DNA from: UBA6770 sp965661115
GTDB taxonomy: Bacteria; Bacteroidota; Bacteroidia; Flavobacteriales_G; Salibacteraceae
DNA: 14,045 nt
Assembly: GCA_965661115.1 (NCBI GenBank)
Contig: CBFICO010000063.1
Coordinates: 1-14,045 of the forward strand
Direction of reading: 5' to 3'
The position numbers and the translations under genes are program-made. The notes beneath the pieces are model-generated. The model made no database searches. It was not told the origin of the DNA and saw only the letters and a list, made by a program, of their open reading frames with translations. Shown here one piece after another: positions 1 through 7,469 of this stretch (within the stretch, counting starts at the first letter, position 1; each line of letters opens with the position of its first letter).

Positions 1-1711
1 ATGAACGGAACTTTTTTAGCAGCTTTTCTTGGGTTTTTGATCCAATTCCTTCAATCTCTGTGAGTCCAGATTTAATGGTGCCTTTTGAGCGTTGGTTGCG
101 GTGGTGGGTAATGCCAAAACGGTGTGCTTCGTTTCTTAAATACTGAATCAATTTTAAACTCTCGGAGCGCTTATCGATATACAATGGGTAGGAATCGCCT
201 GGAAAGAAGATTTCCTCTAAGCGTTTGGCAATGCCAACAATGGTGATTTTCCCCACCAAATCCAATTGTTGCAGACTTTCTACTGCTGAACTTAACTGAC
301 CTTTTCCTCCATCAATTATTATGAGTTCCGGAAGCGGTTGGTTTTCGTCTATAAGTCGTTTGTATCTGCGATATACCACTTCTCGCATACTGGCAAAATC
401 ATCAGGCCCTACCACGGTTTTTATGTTAAAATGGCGATAATCTTTTTTTGATGGTTTGGCATCTTTAAAAACCACACAAGCCGCCACTGGAAAAGCTCCT
501 TGGATATTAGAATTATCAAAACACTCTATATGCTCAGGCAATTCTTTCATGCGCAGGTCTTTTTTGAGCGCACTTAAAATGCGGTTTTTATGCCGGTCGG
601 GGTCAACTTTTTCTTGCTGTAATTGCCTATCGCGCATAAAGTACTTTACGTTGCGTAACGACATTTCAGTCAGCTTCTTTTTGTCGCCGCGTTGCGGGTG
701 GTGAAATTTAATTTCGGGGTGGTCTAAATCCATGGGTATAGAGGTGAAAATCTCTTTGGAAGTACTGTTGAACCGACTTCGGATTTCAAAAATTACCGAA
801 GCTAAAATATCTTCTTCGGTTTCTTCTAGCTTCTTTTTTACTTCAACGGTATGGGCTTGAATTATAGCTCCGTTTGCCATTTTCATGAAGTTGATGTACG
901 CATATTTATCATCGCTTAAAACGGAAAATACATCTACGTTGTTGATGCTTGGGTGCACTACGGTTGAACGCATTTGGTAATCTTCAAGCAGCTCTATTTG
1001 CTCCTTTGCTTCCTGAGCGTCTTCAAATTTTAACTCCTCAGCATAAGTTGTCATTTGCTCTTTTAAATCGCGAATAACTTCTTGTATAGAGCCTTTCAGG
1101 ATTTTTCGAATATGTGCTATTCCTTTTTCGTAATCTTCTTCGGTTTGAAATCCTTCGCAAGGGCCTTCGCAGTTTTTTATGTGGTATTCGAGGCACACTC
1201 TAAATTTTTTAGCTTGGATATTTTCTTCCGATAAATTATAGGAGCAGGTACGCAGTTTATAAAGTTTATTGGCGAATTCTAACACCGTTTTCATGGTTTT
1301 AAACGAGGTATAAGGTCCATAATATTCCGAGCCATCTTTAATGAGTTTTCGCGTATAAAAAACTCTTGGAAAACGCTCTTTTTTGATACAAATCCACGGA
1401 AAGGTTTTATCGTCTCTAAGTAACACATTGTATCTTGGCTTGTGCTTTTTGATGAGTGTGTTTTCCAGAATTAAGGCATCATATTCTGAGTCGGCAATAA
1501 TGAATTTTATGTCTGCAATTTTGCTTACAAGAATTCTAGTTTTGGGGCTGTCTTCGTGTTTGTTATTGAAATAGCTTCTTACTCTGTTCCGTAAAACTTT
1601 GGCTTTTCCTACGTACAGAATATCGCCATTTTTATCAAAGTATTGATATATGCCGGGAGATTTAGGCAGCGATTTTAAAATACTTTGAATGTAAGGTGTG
1701 GGCGAATTCAC
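1..1711 (-). CDS. uvrC: UvrABC excision nuclease subunit C (3' end beyond window)
   Basis: UvrC makes the dual incisions around bulky DNA lesions in nucleotide excision repair, acting in the cytoplasm on the UvrB-DNA complex. 570 codons are visible; the family is usually about 600, so roughly 30-40 residues are cut off by the window edge. Seen in order: GIY-YIG nuclease (about 13-95, with SPGIYQYF and ILYVGKAK); four cysteines C156, C173, C181 and C185, matching the cluster reported to bind 4Fe-4S in UvrC; a UVR helical hairpin that contacts UvrB (about 213-247, LKFEDAQEAKEQIELLEDY); an RNase H-like 3'-side... nuclease domain (about 390-535, with CFDNSNIQG and IIIDGGKGQ); and the start of a helix-hairpin-helix (SGLTEIEGIGSKTQEKLL, 548-565). 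A TAA codon lies immediately upstream in frame, and no ATG precedes the GIY-YIG domain, so the GTG at 1709-1711 is the only sensible start. It begins 26 bases after the end of a dead kinase gene; I see no clear promoter in that gap. Confidence 0.96.
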   Translation of the reverse strand, partial: MNSPTPYIQSILKSLPKSPGIYQYFDKNGDILYVGKAKVLRNRVRSYFNNKHEDSPKTRILVSKIADIKFIIADSEYDALILENTLIKKHKPRYNVLLRDDKTFPWICIKKERFPRVFYTRKLIKDGSEYYGPYTSFKTMKTVLEFANKLYKLRTCSYNLSEENIQAKKFRVCLEYHIKNCEGPCEGFQTEEDYEKGIAHIRKILKGSIQEVIRDLKEQMTTYAEELKFEDAQEAKEQIELLEDYQMRSTVVHPSINNVDVFSVLSDDKYAYINFMKMANGAIIQAHTVEVKKKLEETEEDILASVIFEIRSRFNSTSKEIFTSIPMDLDHPEIKFHHPQRGDKKKLTEMSLRNVKYFMRDRQLQQEKVDPDRHKNRILSALKKDLRMKELPEHIECFDNSNIQGAFPVAACVVFKDAKPSKKDYRHFNIKTVVGPDDFASMREVVYRRYKRLIDENQPLPELIIIDGGKGQLSSAVESLQQLDLVGKITIVGIAKRLEEIFFPGDSYPLYIDKRSESLKLIQYLRNEAHRFGITHHRNQRSKGTIKSGLTEIEGIGSKTQEKLLKKFRS

Positions 1712-1737
1712 TTAGCGAAGATAGTAAAGGAAATACC

Positions 1738-2788
1738 TTATTTATCTTGCTTAATTAGTGCTTTGTGCAGTAAATTGGGAAGTGTAATTTCAAAGGTGCT
1801 ACCCTCGTCCATTTTAGATTGAACGTGCAGTTTGCCGCCCAGAATATTTACAGCTTCTTTTACAATAAACAACCCAATTCCAGAACCCATACTTTGCTTG
1901 TGACCTCTATAGTAAACATCAAACTACCTTGAGTTTGTGTCGAAATCCATACCTACACCATTGTCTGCTACTTTAATGGTTATTTGCTTTTGGCTTACAG
2001 AAGTGTCACTGTCAATTTGGTTGATTTCCTTCGAGTTATCCTGGTAGTTCAGCGCATTTGAAATAAGGCAGTTTAATATAAAGCGTAACCTTGTTTTATC
2101 GGTATAACAGTTAATTTGATTATTGGAGTTAATTGAGATTTTTACCCTGTTGTAGGTTGGTTGAAATTCAAATTATTTTAAGAACCGAGCTTATTAAAGA
2201 ATTTAGTCGAACCTTTTGAATTTGTTGTTCAATGCGTTTATTCTGATGGTAGCTTACAGTATTTCGACTAATAATTCTGAGTTTTTTCGCGCTTGTTTCT
2301 ATATGTTTTAGGTCTTCATTTGTATTCTTTGAGTCAGATTTTGCCAAATCAACCAAACCTAAAATGTTTGATAATGGGCCAATTAAATCGTGTGCTGTAC
2401 TATATATAAGCCGGTCGAGTTCTGAATGCAGTTGTTTTAATTCCTTGTTTCTGTTTACAAGTTCAAGTTTGGTTTCTTGAATTTTAAAAGCTGCTGTCAA
2501 TGCATTATCTACGTCATCTTTATTCATTGGTTTTAACAGCATCCTAAATATTCCGCTTTCGTTAATAGCATCAATTACTGTAGGAAGGTCTGCGTGACCT
2601 GTTAGCATAATTCTGGTTGTTTCTGGAAATTCGTTTTTAACCCATTCCAGAAAGGTAACGCCGTCAATCTTTAGCATTTTGTAGTCAGAAACAATAACAC
2701 TTATGTTATGCTTTTCAATAAGCTCTATCGCTGCTTCTGGTTTTGAACTTTTATATACTTGGAAATTTCTTCTAAAATTGGCCAGCGA
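1738..2788 (-). pseudogene. Decayed response regulator-histidine kinase hybrid (REC-HisKA-HATPase_c)
   Basis: Joining two reading frames gives a recognisable signalling protein. First comes a receiver domain: phospho-acceptor Asp codon at 2684-2686 in IVSDYKM, then IMLTGHAD, then the conserved Lys in MLLKPM. A coiled linker follows, then a HisKA H-box (YSTAHDLIGPLSNILGL, His codon at 2390-2392). Last is an HATPase_c domain with an N-box (LISNALNY), G1 (ADNGVGMDF) and G2 (GSGIGLFIVKEAV), ending in TAA at 1738-1740. Three lesions are visible. The receiver lacks its N-terminal acidic pocket and any real start, beginning around LANFRRNFQVY. The first frame stops at TGA 2168-2170, and removing one T of the ATTTG run there restores the frame into EFQPTYNRVKISI. 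An in-frame TAG at 1924-1926 interrupts NSR-FDVYYRG in the ATPase domain. An ATG exists at 2812, but it lies in sequence antisense to another gene remnant and is not a genuine start. Sequencing error could explain one lesion, hardly all three. Confidence 0.85.
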
Positions 2789-2888
2789 AACCCACAGACT
2801 TAGAAAAGCCAATAAAGAATTAACTGAAAAATTAAAACGTTCAAATACTCAATTAGAGTTTTTGGTTAGACAAAGTTTGGTTTCCTAG
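2786..2888 (+). pseudogene. C-terminal remnant of a coiled-coil, probably signalling, protein
   Basis: Read on the plus strand, the last 34 or so codons before TAG (2886-2888) encode a charged heptad-like helix beginning ETHRLRKANKELTEKLKRSN and ending TQLEFLVRQSLVS. This is typical of coiled-coil tails or linkers in bacterial sensor and regulator proteins, and it does not look like chance translation. Upstream of about 2786 the same frame becomes low-quality sequence antisense to the receiver domain of the kinase pseudogene, so the 5' part of this gene is missing. Its stop overlaps the stop of the convergent membrane-protein gene: both TAG codons share the CTAG at 2885-2888. That tight arrangement supports this as the original end of a real gene. 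The family is uncertain; a response regulator with a coiled-coil tail is my inference. Confidence 0.55.
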
Positions 2889-3502
2889 CCCCACCCAGCT
2901 ATAATTGGTAACAGTATAGCACTAAATCCAACCAGGCTACCAGTAACAATTTCTGTATTGGAATGTGCTTTTAATTGGAGCCTAGCAGCACCAAGCATCC
3001 CCCAAATAATCACCAGCAACACTAGCCAAGAAGATAAATTCGCTTGAAAAATTAACTGGAACCCTAAAAAAGCTCCAATTAATCCGCTTATGCCCGTCAT
3101 GTGAGCGCTTATTTTATGTTTAAAAGTGATAAAGAACACGGTAAAAACAGAAAGTGACAACCCAAAAAACATGTCGATAATTATAGCAGGAACAGTGAGC
3201 TTTTTGATAAACAAATAGGTGAGTAAATAAAAGAAAGACGCTATTGCAAAGGGTATAATTCTATCCTCTCGTTGTTTTAGTTGGATGGAGCTGATTGTCT
3301 TTCTGTAACGCATAATCAAAACAATTAAAGCTGGAAATAGGTAGGTATTCAAGAACACGATTAAATACAAAAATGTTTTTGTAGAGTTTGATACCGCGTA
3401 TTTTAAGTAGGTATCTGCATGAAATAGAAGAAAGAGGCCTAAGGTTGGAGCAATTCCGGGATGAAAAATGTAGGATAAAAACTGCGCGAACCTATTATTC
3501 AT
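2885..3502 (-). CDS. Multi-pass membrane protein with degenerate PAP2-type motifs
   Basis: This 205-residue, very hydrophobic protein has about six or seven probable membrane segments (roughly 15-30, 43-63, 82-100, 103-127, 136-152, 157-172 and 186-203). Three spaced motifs resemble the PAP2 phosphatase signature in the right order: K76...R81IIP84 for motif 1; KISAHMTG with S132 and H134 where PSGH is usual; and A-R174-x5-H180-x3-E184 where SR-x5-H-x3-D is usual. It may therefore be a divergent PAP2-like lipid phosphatase, or a relative that has lost activity, because the PSG and final Asp are altered. Its ATG overlaps the rpoN stop by one base (TAATG), implying translational coupling and co-transcription with sigma-54. 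No functional link to sigma-54 can be read from the sequence. The 3' end overlaps the stop of a plus-strand gene remnant. Confidence 0.85.
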   Translation of the reverse strand: MNNRFAQFLSYIFHPGIAPTLGLFLLFHADTYLKYAVSNSTKTFLYLIVFLNTYLFPALIVLIMRYRKTISSIQLKQREDRIIPFAIASFFYLLTYLFIKKLTVPAIIIDMFFGLSLSVFTVFFITFKHKISAHMTGISGLIGAFLGFQLIFQANLSSWLVLLVIIWGMLGAARLQLKAHSNTEIVTGSLVGFSAILLPIIAGWG

Positions 3503-4959
3503 TATAGCTCTTTTCTTAAACGAGCGACAGGAATGTTCAATTGCTCTCTGTACTTTGCTACAGTTCTCCTAGCAATGTTGTAACCTTTATATTTTAGTAA
3601 ATCGGCAAGCGCTTGATCAGTCAACGGTTTCTTTTTGGTTTCTCCGTCAATTGCTTCTTGCAAAATCTTTTTTACTTCTCTAGTACTCACTTCTTCACCA
3701 TCACTATTTGTGAGCGATTCACTAAAGAATGTCTTAAGTAAAAAAGTACCGTAAGGAGTTTGGATATACTTACTGTTTGCCACCCGACTAACGGTAGAAA
3801 TATCCATCTCAATGATATCGGCAATGTCTTTTAGAATCATCGGTTTTAACTTGGTTTCGTCACCGGTTAAGAAATACTCGCGCTGAAAATCTAAAATGGT
3901 TTCCATGGTATAAAGCAAAGTGTTTTGACGTTGTTTTATAGCATCAATAAACCATTTGGCGCTATCTAGTTTTTGCTTTACAAAAAGTAGCGCTTCCTTT
4001 TTCTTTTTGTCTGGCTTTGTTTTACTGTTTTGGTATTCTTCAATCAGGCTAGAGTATTGCTTGCTCACCTTTAGCTCTGGTGCGTTTCTACCGTTCAATC
4101 TTAAATCAAACTCACCATCTTCAATTTCTAGTAAAAAATCGGGAATTACTACCTGACTAGCTTTTCCAGTTGAGCTTGAATTGCCTGGCTTAGGGTTTAG
4201 TTTTTTAATTTCTTCATCGGCACCTTTAAGTGCGTCTTCATCAATTTCTAACCCTTCTAGAATTTTTTTGTAATGCTTTTTGGTGTAAGCATCAAAATAA
4301 TCTTTGATGATGGCCTGCGCAGTTAATGATTCTACGGTTCTTTCTTTTCTACGTTTTAGTTGCAATAACAAACATTCTTGCAGCGATCTGGCACCAACTC
4401 CAGCTGGCTCAAAAGTTTGAATTACACTAAGTAACCTTCCTACTTCAGCCTTATCGGTAAAAATATTTTGAGTAAAAGCCAAATCGTCAACAATAGCCTC
4501 AATGTCTCGACGCAAATAACCAGATTCGTCTAAAGATCCAATCAAGTGATCCGCAACAAGATACTCGCCTTCGTCTAAATCTTGCATATCTAATTGGTCT
4601 TCTAAGAGTTCGGTAAAGGTTTTTCCAAAAGAGATAGGCATAGATTTATCTTCAGCGTCTGCACCGTGATTTCTTATACTGTATTTATAGCTGGGTTCAT
4701 CGTCTTGGTAATCTGAAAAGTCAAATTCTTTTTCAGCTTCTGATTTTTCTTTTAGCACATCACTGTACGCATCTTGTTCTTCTGCAAATTCGTCTTCTTC
4801 AAGGTCGCGACCTTCTTCTAAGGCTGGATTTTTTTCAAGCTCTTCTTTTATTCTTGCTTCAATGGCAACTGTTGGCACTTGCAATAACTTCATTAGCTGA
4901 ATCTGCTGTGGACTCAGCTTCTGGAGCATTTTAAGGTTTAATGTTTGTTTAAGTGCCAT
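3502..4959 (-). CDS. rpoN: RNA polymerase sigma-54 factor
   Basis: Sigma-54 directs RNA polymerase to -24/-12 promoters that need AAA+ activator proteins for open-complex formation. The 485-residue length is normal for the family. Seen in order: the Gln/Leu-rich region I that contacts activators (LNLKMLQKLSPQQIQLMKLL, about 7-26, then EELEKNPALEE); a strongly acidic region II (about 50-108); the core-binding domain (about 110-260, with LIGSLDESGYL and FEPAGVGARSLQECLLLQL); the central DNA-binding part with a helix-turn-helix (KDIADIIEMDISTVSRVANSKYIQTPYG, about 377-404); and the RpoN box ARRTVAKYRE at 463-472 that reads the -24 element. The ATG at 4957-4959 fits the family's N-terminus. The gene follows a terminator and so probably has its own promoter; a sigma-54-like element lies 40-55 bases upstream. 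It is coupled to the downstream membrane-protein gene. Confidence 0.97.
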   Translation of the reverse strand: MALKQTLNLKMLQKLSPQQIQLMKLLQVPTVAIEARIKEELEKNPALEEGRDLEEDEFAEEQDAYSDVLKEKSEAEKEFDFSDYQDDEPSYKYSIRNHGADAEDKSMPISFGKTFTELLEDQLDMQDLDEGEYLVADHLIGSLDESGYLRRDIEAIVDDLAFTQNIFTDKAEVGRLLSVIQTFEPAGVGARSLQECLLLQLKRRKERTVESLTAQAIIKDYFDAYTKKHYKKILEGLEIDEDALKGADEEIKKLNPKPGNSSSTGKASQVVIPDFLLEIEDGEFDLRLNGRNAPELKVSKQYSSLIEEYQNSKTKPDKKKKEALLFVKQKLDSAKWFIDAIKQRQNTLLYTMETILDFQREYFLTGDETKLKPMILKDIADIIEMDISTVSRVANSKYIQTPYGTFLLKTFFSESLTNSDGEEVSTREVKKILQEAIDGETKKKPLTDQALADLLKYKGYNIARRTVAKYREQLNIPVARLRKEL

Positions 4960-4983
4960 AAGTAATTTTCGATATTACAAGAT

Positions 4984-5023
4984 AAAAAAATCCCGTGAGT
5001 CAATAAGCGTGCCACGGGATTTT
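4984..5023 (-). terminator. Rho-independent terminator between peptidase and rpoN
   Basis: An 11-bp perfect stem (4987-4997 with 5013-5023, AAAATCCCGTG/CACGGGATTTT) encloses a 15-base loop. Read on the minus strand, the stem is followed by an unbroken run of T (the complement of the A run at 4984-4990). It is therefore correctly oriented to stop transcripts coming from the peptidase gene, whose stop is at 5139, before they enter rpoN. It ends 24 bases from the rpoN start codon. Confidence 0.85.
4999..5014 (-). promoter_or_regulatory. Possible sigma-54 (-24/-12) promoter ahead of rpoN
   Basis: On the minus strand the terminator loop and the edge of its stem read TGGCACG-CTTA-TTGAC, against the sigma-54 consensus TGGCACG-N4-TTGCW. 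The -24 block matches fully and the spacing is exact, but the -12 GC is GA, a change at an important position. A start point would fall near 4988, giving a leader of about 28 bases to the rpoN ATG. It could equally be a chance match. No activator gene or activator-binding site is visible nearby. Confidence 0.35.
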
Positions 5024-5055
5024 AATTACTGTTATTTTTTTGTTGTCAAAACATA

Positions 5056-5130
5056 GATCATGCTGAATTTACCTGGCTATCGGCAGACTGGTTTCAGCAT
5101 CTCTAGATTCTGAAACAATTTCAGAATGAA
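5056..5130. repeat. Compound palindromic intergenic repeat
   Basis: Two hairpins lie side by side. The first pairs ATGCTGAA (5060-5067) with TTCAGCAT (5093-5100). The second pairs ATTCTGAAA (5107-5115) with TTTCAGAAT (5119-5127), a perfect 9-bp stem with a 3-base loop. The loop of the first contains a further degenerate palindrome (ACCTGGCTATCGGCAGACTG and the next two bases, 5071-5092, 14 of 22 positions self-complementary). From memory, similar tcatgctgaa/ttcagaatga units are dispersed between genes in many Bacteroidota genomes; this is unchecked. It sits just after the peptidase stop, so it may affect the 3' end of that mRNA. Confidence 0.65.
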
Positions 5131-5138
5131 GGAGAGGC

Positions 5139-7286
5139 CTAATTAGCTTTTTCGGCGTAAACAACCTCTATTCCCATGTTCCAGAACATAAATGACCAAC
5201 GATCTGCTTGTTCTTCAATTACCTTGTCAGTAGGCTTACCAGCGCCATGTCCGGCTTTTTCTTCTATTCGAATCAATACAGGGTTCTCACCTGTATGTTT
5301 CGATTGTAATTCTGCCGCAAACTTAAAGCTGTGTGCAGGTACAACTCTATCATCATGGTCTGCCGTAAAGACCATAGTGGCCGGATATTCCGTTCCTTCT
5401 TTTAAATTATGAAGAGGCGAATAGCCCTTTAAGTATTCAAACATTTCTTTGCTATCCTCACTACTTCCGTATTCAGGAGTCCAACCAAAACCAACTGTAA
5501 ATTTGTGGTAACGCAACATATCCATTACCCCAACATGAGGTAAGGCAACAGCATACAAATCTGGACGCTGAGCCATACATGCTCCAACCAATAAACCACC
5601 ATTTGAACCACCTTCCATGGCCAAATACTCTTTTGAGGTATATCCTTCATTTATCAAGAATTCGGCTCCAGCTATAAAGTCATCGAATACGTTTTGTTTT
5701 TTCATTTTCATTCCGGCTTGGTGCCATTCTTCACCAAATTCGCCACCACCGCGTAGGTTAACCATTGCATGCACACCCCCATTTTCTAACAGAATAATAT
5801 TTGAGGTACTGAAATAAGGAGAAAGACTGATATTGAACCCCCCGTATCCGTAGATGAGTGTTGGGTTTTTACCGTCTAGCTTTAACCCTTTCTTGTGCAC
5901 CACAAACATGGGCACATCGGTACTGTCTTTACTTTTAAAGAAAACTTGTTTTGCCTCGTATGCACTTGGGTCAAATGCTAGTTCTGGTTGATAGAATACT
6001 TCTGATTTTCCAGTAGCGATATCGTATTTAAAAATGGTAGAAGGATAGGTAAACGAAGTAAAAGAATAGAAGAGTTCTGTCTCTTCTCGTTTTCCATAAA
6101 AGCCGCCAGCTGAACCCGGAGCAGGCAATTCAATTTCTTTTTTATTAGAACCATTGTAATCCATTTCAAAGATTTTGTTGGTTGCGCTAATTAGATACGT
6201 GGCATACATTTTACCTCCGCCCGTACTAACGCTTTCCAGTAAGTTTTCTGATTCAGGAATGATTTCCACCCAGTTTTCTTTGGCAACGTTTGCAGGGTCA
6301 ATCGACACTAATCGGTAATTAGGCGCATCAACATTAGTGCGTACCAAAAATTTTCCATTAATAAAATCTACAACACCGCTCTTGTTGGCATAACCTGGAA
6401 TCAAAGTTTCAAATTCGCCATCACTATCTGCCTTTCTGAATCTTAGCTCCGAACCTTCCGTTCCGTTTTGTTTGTATAAAATGCTGTAATCGTCTCCTTC
6501 TGTATTGGATAGGTAATGGTACATTTTTGGATTTTCAGGGTCGGCATAAATGAGCTTATCGTTTTCTTGAGGTTCACCTATTTTATGGTAATAAATCTGA
6601 TGATTTTCATTAGCTGCAGAGTACTTGGTTGCTTCATCAGAAATTAGGTAACGGCTATAGAAAAAGCCGTTCTTGTACCAATTTACTCCTGAAAATTTTA
6701 CCCATTGGATAACGTCTGGCAATTCTTTGTTTGTCGCCACCTCGCGTACGTGAATTTCTGACCAATCTGAGCCCGCTTCAGAGCGAATGTACGACATGTA
6801 TTTATCGTCATCCGATGCACCAGATAGACCAATTGCAACCGTACCGTCTTCACTCAATGTATTAGGGTCGATAAACACTTGTGGCTCTCCGTCCATTCCT
6901 TTTTTGTAATAGATAACCGACTGGTTTTGAAGCCCGTCATTTTTATAAAAGAAATAGTATTCGCCCACTTTTCTTGGAGAAGAGAGCTTTGGATAGTTCA
7001 TTAATTCTTCGTATCGGTCCGCAATTTTCTCACGGTAAGGAATCTGAGCCAAATACGAGTTGGTAACATCATTTTGTGCTTTTACCCAATTACCCGTTTC
7101 TGAAGAGGTATCGTTTTCTAACCAACGGTATGGGTCGGCTACTTTGGTACCGAAATATTCATCAACTACCGTAGCGTCTTTTCTTGTATCGGGATAGGTT
7201 AATCCTTTTTTCATTTCTTTTTTTTGAGGTGCTTCACAGGCTGTTAGAGCCAATGCAACAAGCGATAAATAAGCTACATTCTTCAT
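5139..7286 (-). CDS. Lipoprotein prolyl oligopeptidase (family S9A)
   Basis: This serine peptidase cleaves short peptides after proline. The protein has 715 residues, matching the family length with a signal sequence added. The N-terminus is a lipoprotein signal (hydrophobic 4-16, lipobox LTAC, acylated Cys17), so the enzyme should be tethered to a membrane facing the periplasm or cell surface. The S9 N-terminal region starts at YPDTRKDATVVDEYFG and DPYRWLEN. A seven-bladed beta-propeller gating domain fills about 80-440, and the alpha/beta-hydrolase domain follows. The triad is visible: Ser561 in GGSNGG, Asp645 in HDDRVVP and His680 in EKAGHGAG. GYGGFNISLSPYFS and NLRGGGEFGEEWH are also characteristic. 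It lies 183 bases downstream of asnS and is followed by a repeat and a terminator, so it is probably its own unit. A role in peptide scavenging is inferred. Confidence 0.95.
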   Translation of the reverse strand: MKNVAYLSLVALALTACEAPQKKEMKKGLTYPDTRKDATVVDEYFGTKVADPYRWLENDTSSETGNWVKAQNDVTNSYLAQIPYREKIADRYEELMNYPKLSSPRKVGEYYFFYKNDGLQNQSVIYYKKGMDGEPQVFIDPNTLSEDGTVAIGLSGASDDDKYMSYIRSEAGSDWSEIHVREVATNKELPDVIQWVKFSGVNWYKNGFFYSRYLISDEATKYSAANENHQIYYHKIGEPQENDKLIYADPENPKMYHYLSNTEGDDYSILYKQNGTEGSELRFRKADSDGEFETLIPGYANKSGVVDFINGKFLVRTNVDAPNYRLVSIDPANVAKENWVEIIPESENLLESVSTGGGKMYATYLISATNKIFEMDYNGSNKKEIELPAPGSAGGFYGKREETELFYSFTSFTYPSTIFKYDIATGKSEVFYQPELAFDPSAYEAKQVFFKSKDSTDVPMFVVHKKGLKLDGKNPTLIYGYGGFNISLSPYFSTSNIILLENGGVHAMVNLRGGGEFGEEWHQAGMKMKKQNVFDDFIAGAEFLINEGYTSKEYLAMEGGSNGGLLVGACMAQRPDLYAVALPHVGVMDMLRYHKFTVGFGWTPEYGSSEDSKEMFEYLKGYSPLHNLKEGTEYPATMVFTADHDDRVVPAHSFKFAAELQSKHTGENPVLIRIEEKAGHGAGKPTDKVIEEQADRWSFMFWNMGIEVVYAEKAN

Positions 7287-7469
7287 GTTAAAAATTTGAA
7301 GCCTCTAAAGTAGGTTGGTCAAATAAGAAAGGAGAAGTAAAATGGTATGAATGGAAAAAGTAATAGATACTTGATAACTATCTCAATGGTTTTTCTTCGT
7401 CAAACTGTTTGATTACGTTTCCAGAATGACGTGGTATTGTAACAATATACTTAAATGTAAAATTCCTTC
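7287..7469. repeat. Peptidase-asnS spacer with possible degenerate intergenic repeat
   Basis: The 183 bases between the peptidase start and the asnS stop hold no gene. A 34-bp stretch (7398-7431) is bounded by inverted CGTCA/TGACG ends and contains CGTTTCCAGAATGACG, which resembles intergenic repeat units I recall from Bacteroidota and shares CAGAATGA with the compound repeat near 5120. The peptidase promoter must lie here, but I find no convincing TAnnTTTG box. No T-rich terminator stem follows asnS. Confidence 0.3.

Noticed and set aside
456..704. Plus-strand reading frame inside uvrC
   Set aside because: It is antisense to conserved UvrC nuclease sequence, has a Cys/Ser-rich composition and no recognisable domain.
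1738..2167. Programmed frameshift or recoding to produce the full kinase
   Set aside because: The downstream frame also contains an in-frame TAG and the 5' end is missing, so no translational trick would yield a working protein.
2168..2812. Apparent intact 214-residue receiver-kinase protein starting at ATG 2812
   Set aside because: The first dozen codons are antisense to the plus-strand coiled-coil remnant, the receiver lacks its acidic pocket, and the ATPase domain is out of frame. It is better described as part of a pseudogene.
4860..4890. Second TGGCAC...TTGC-like sigma-54 motif within rpoN
   Set aside because: The spacing between the two blocks is absent (TTGGCACTTGCA) and it lies within coding sequence.
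5176..5817. Plus-strand frames opposite the prolyl oligopeptidase
   Set aside because: They lie opposite the catalytic domain, and the minus-strand protein has all catalytic motifs. No start context or domain supports them.
7398..7431. Intrinsic terminator after asnS
   Set aside because: The inverted CGTCA/TGACG ends are only 5 bp, far apart, and not followed by a T run.
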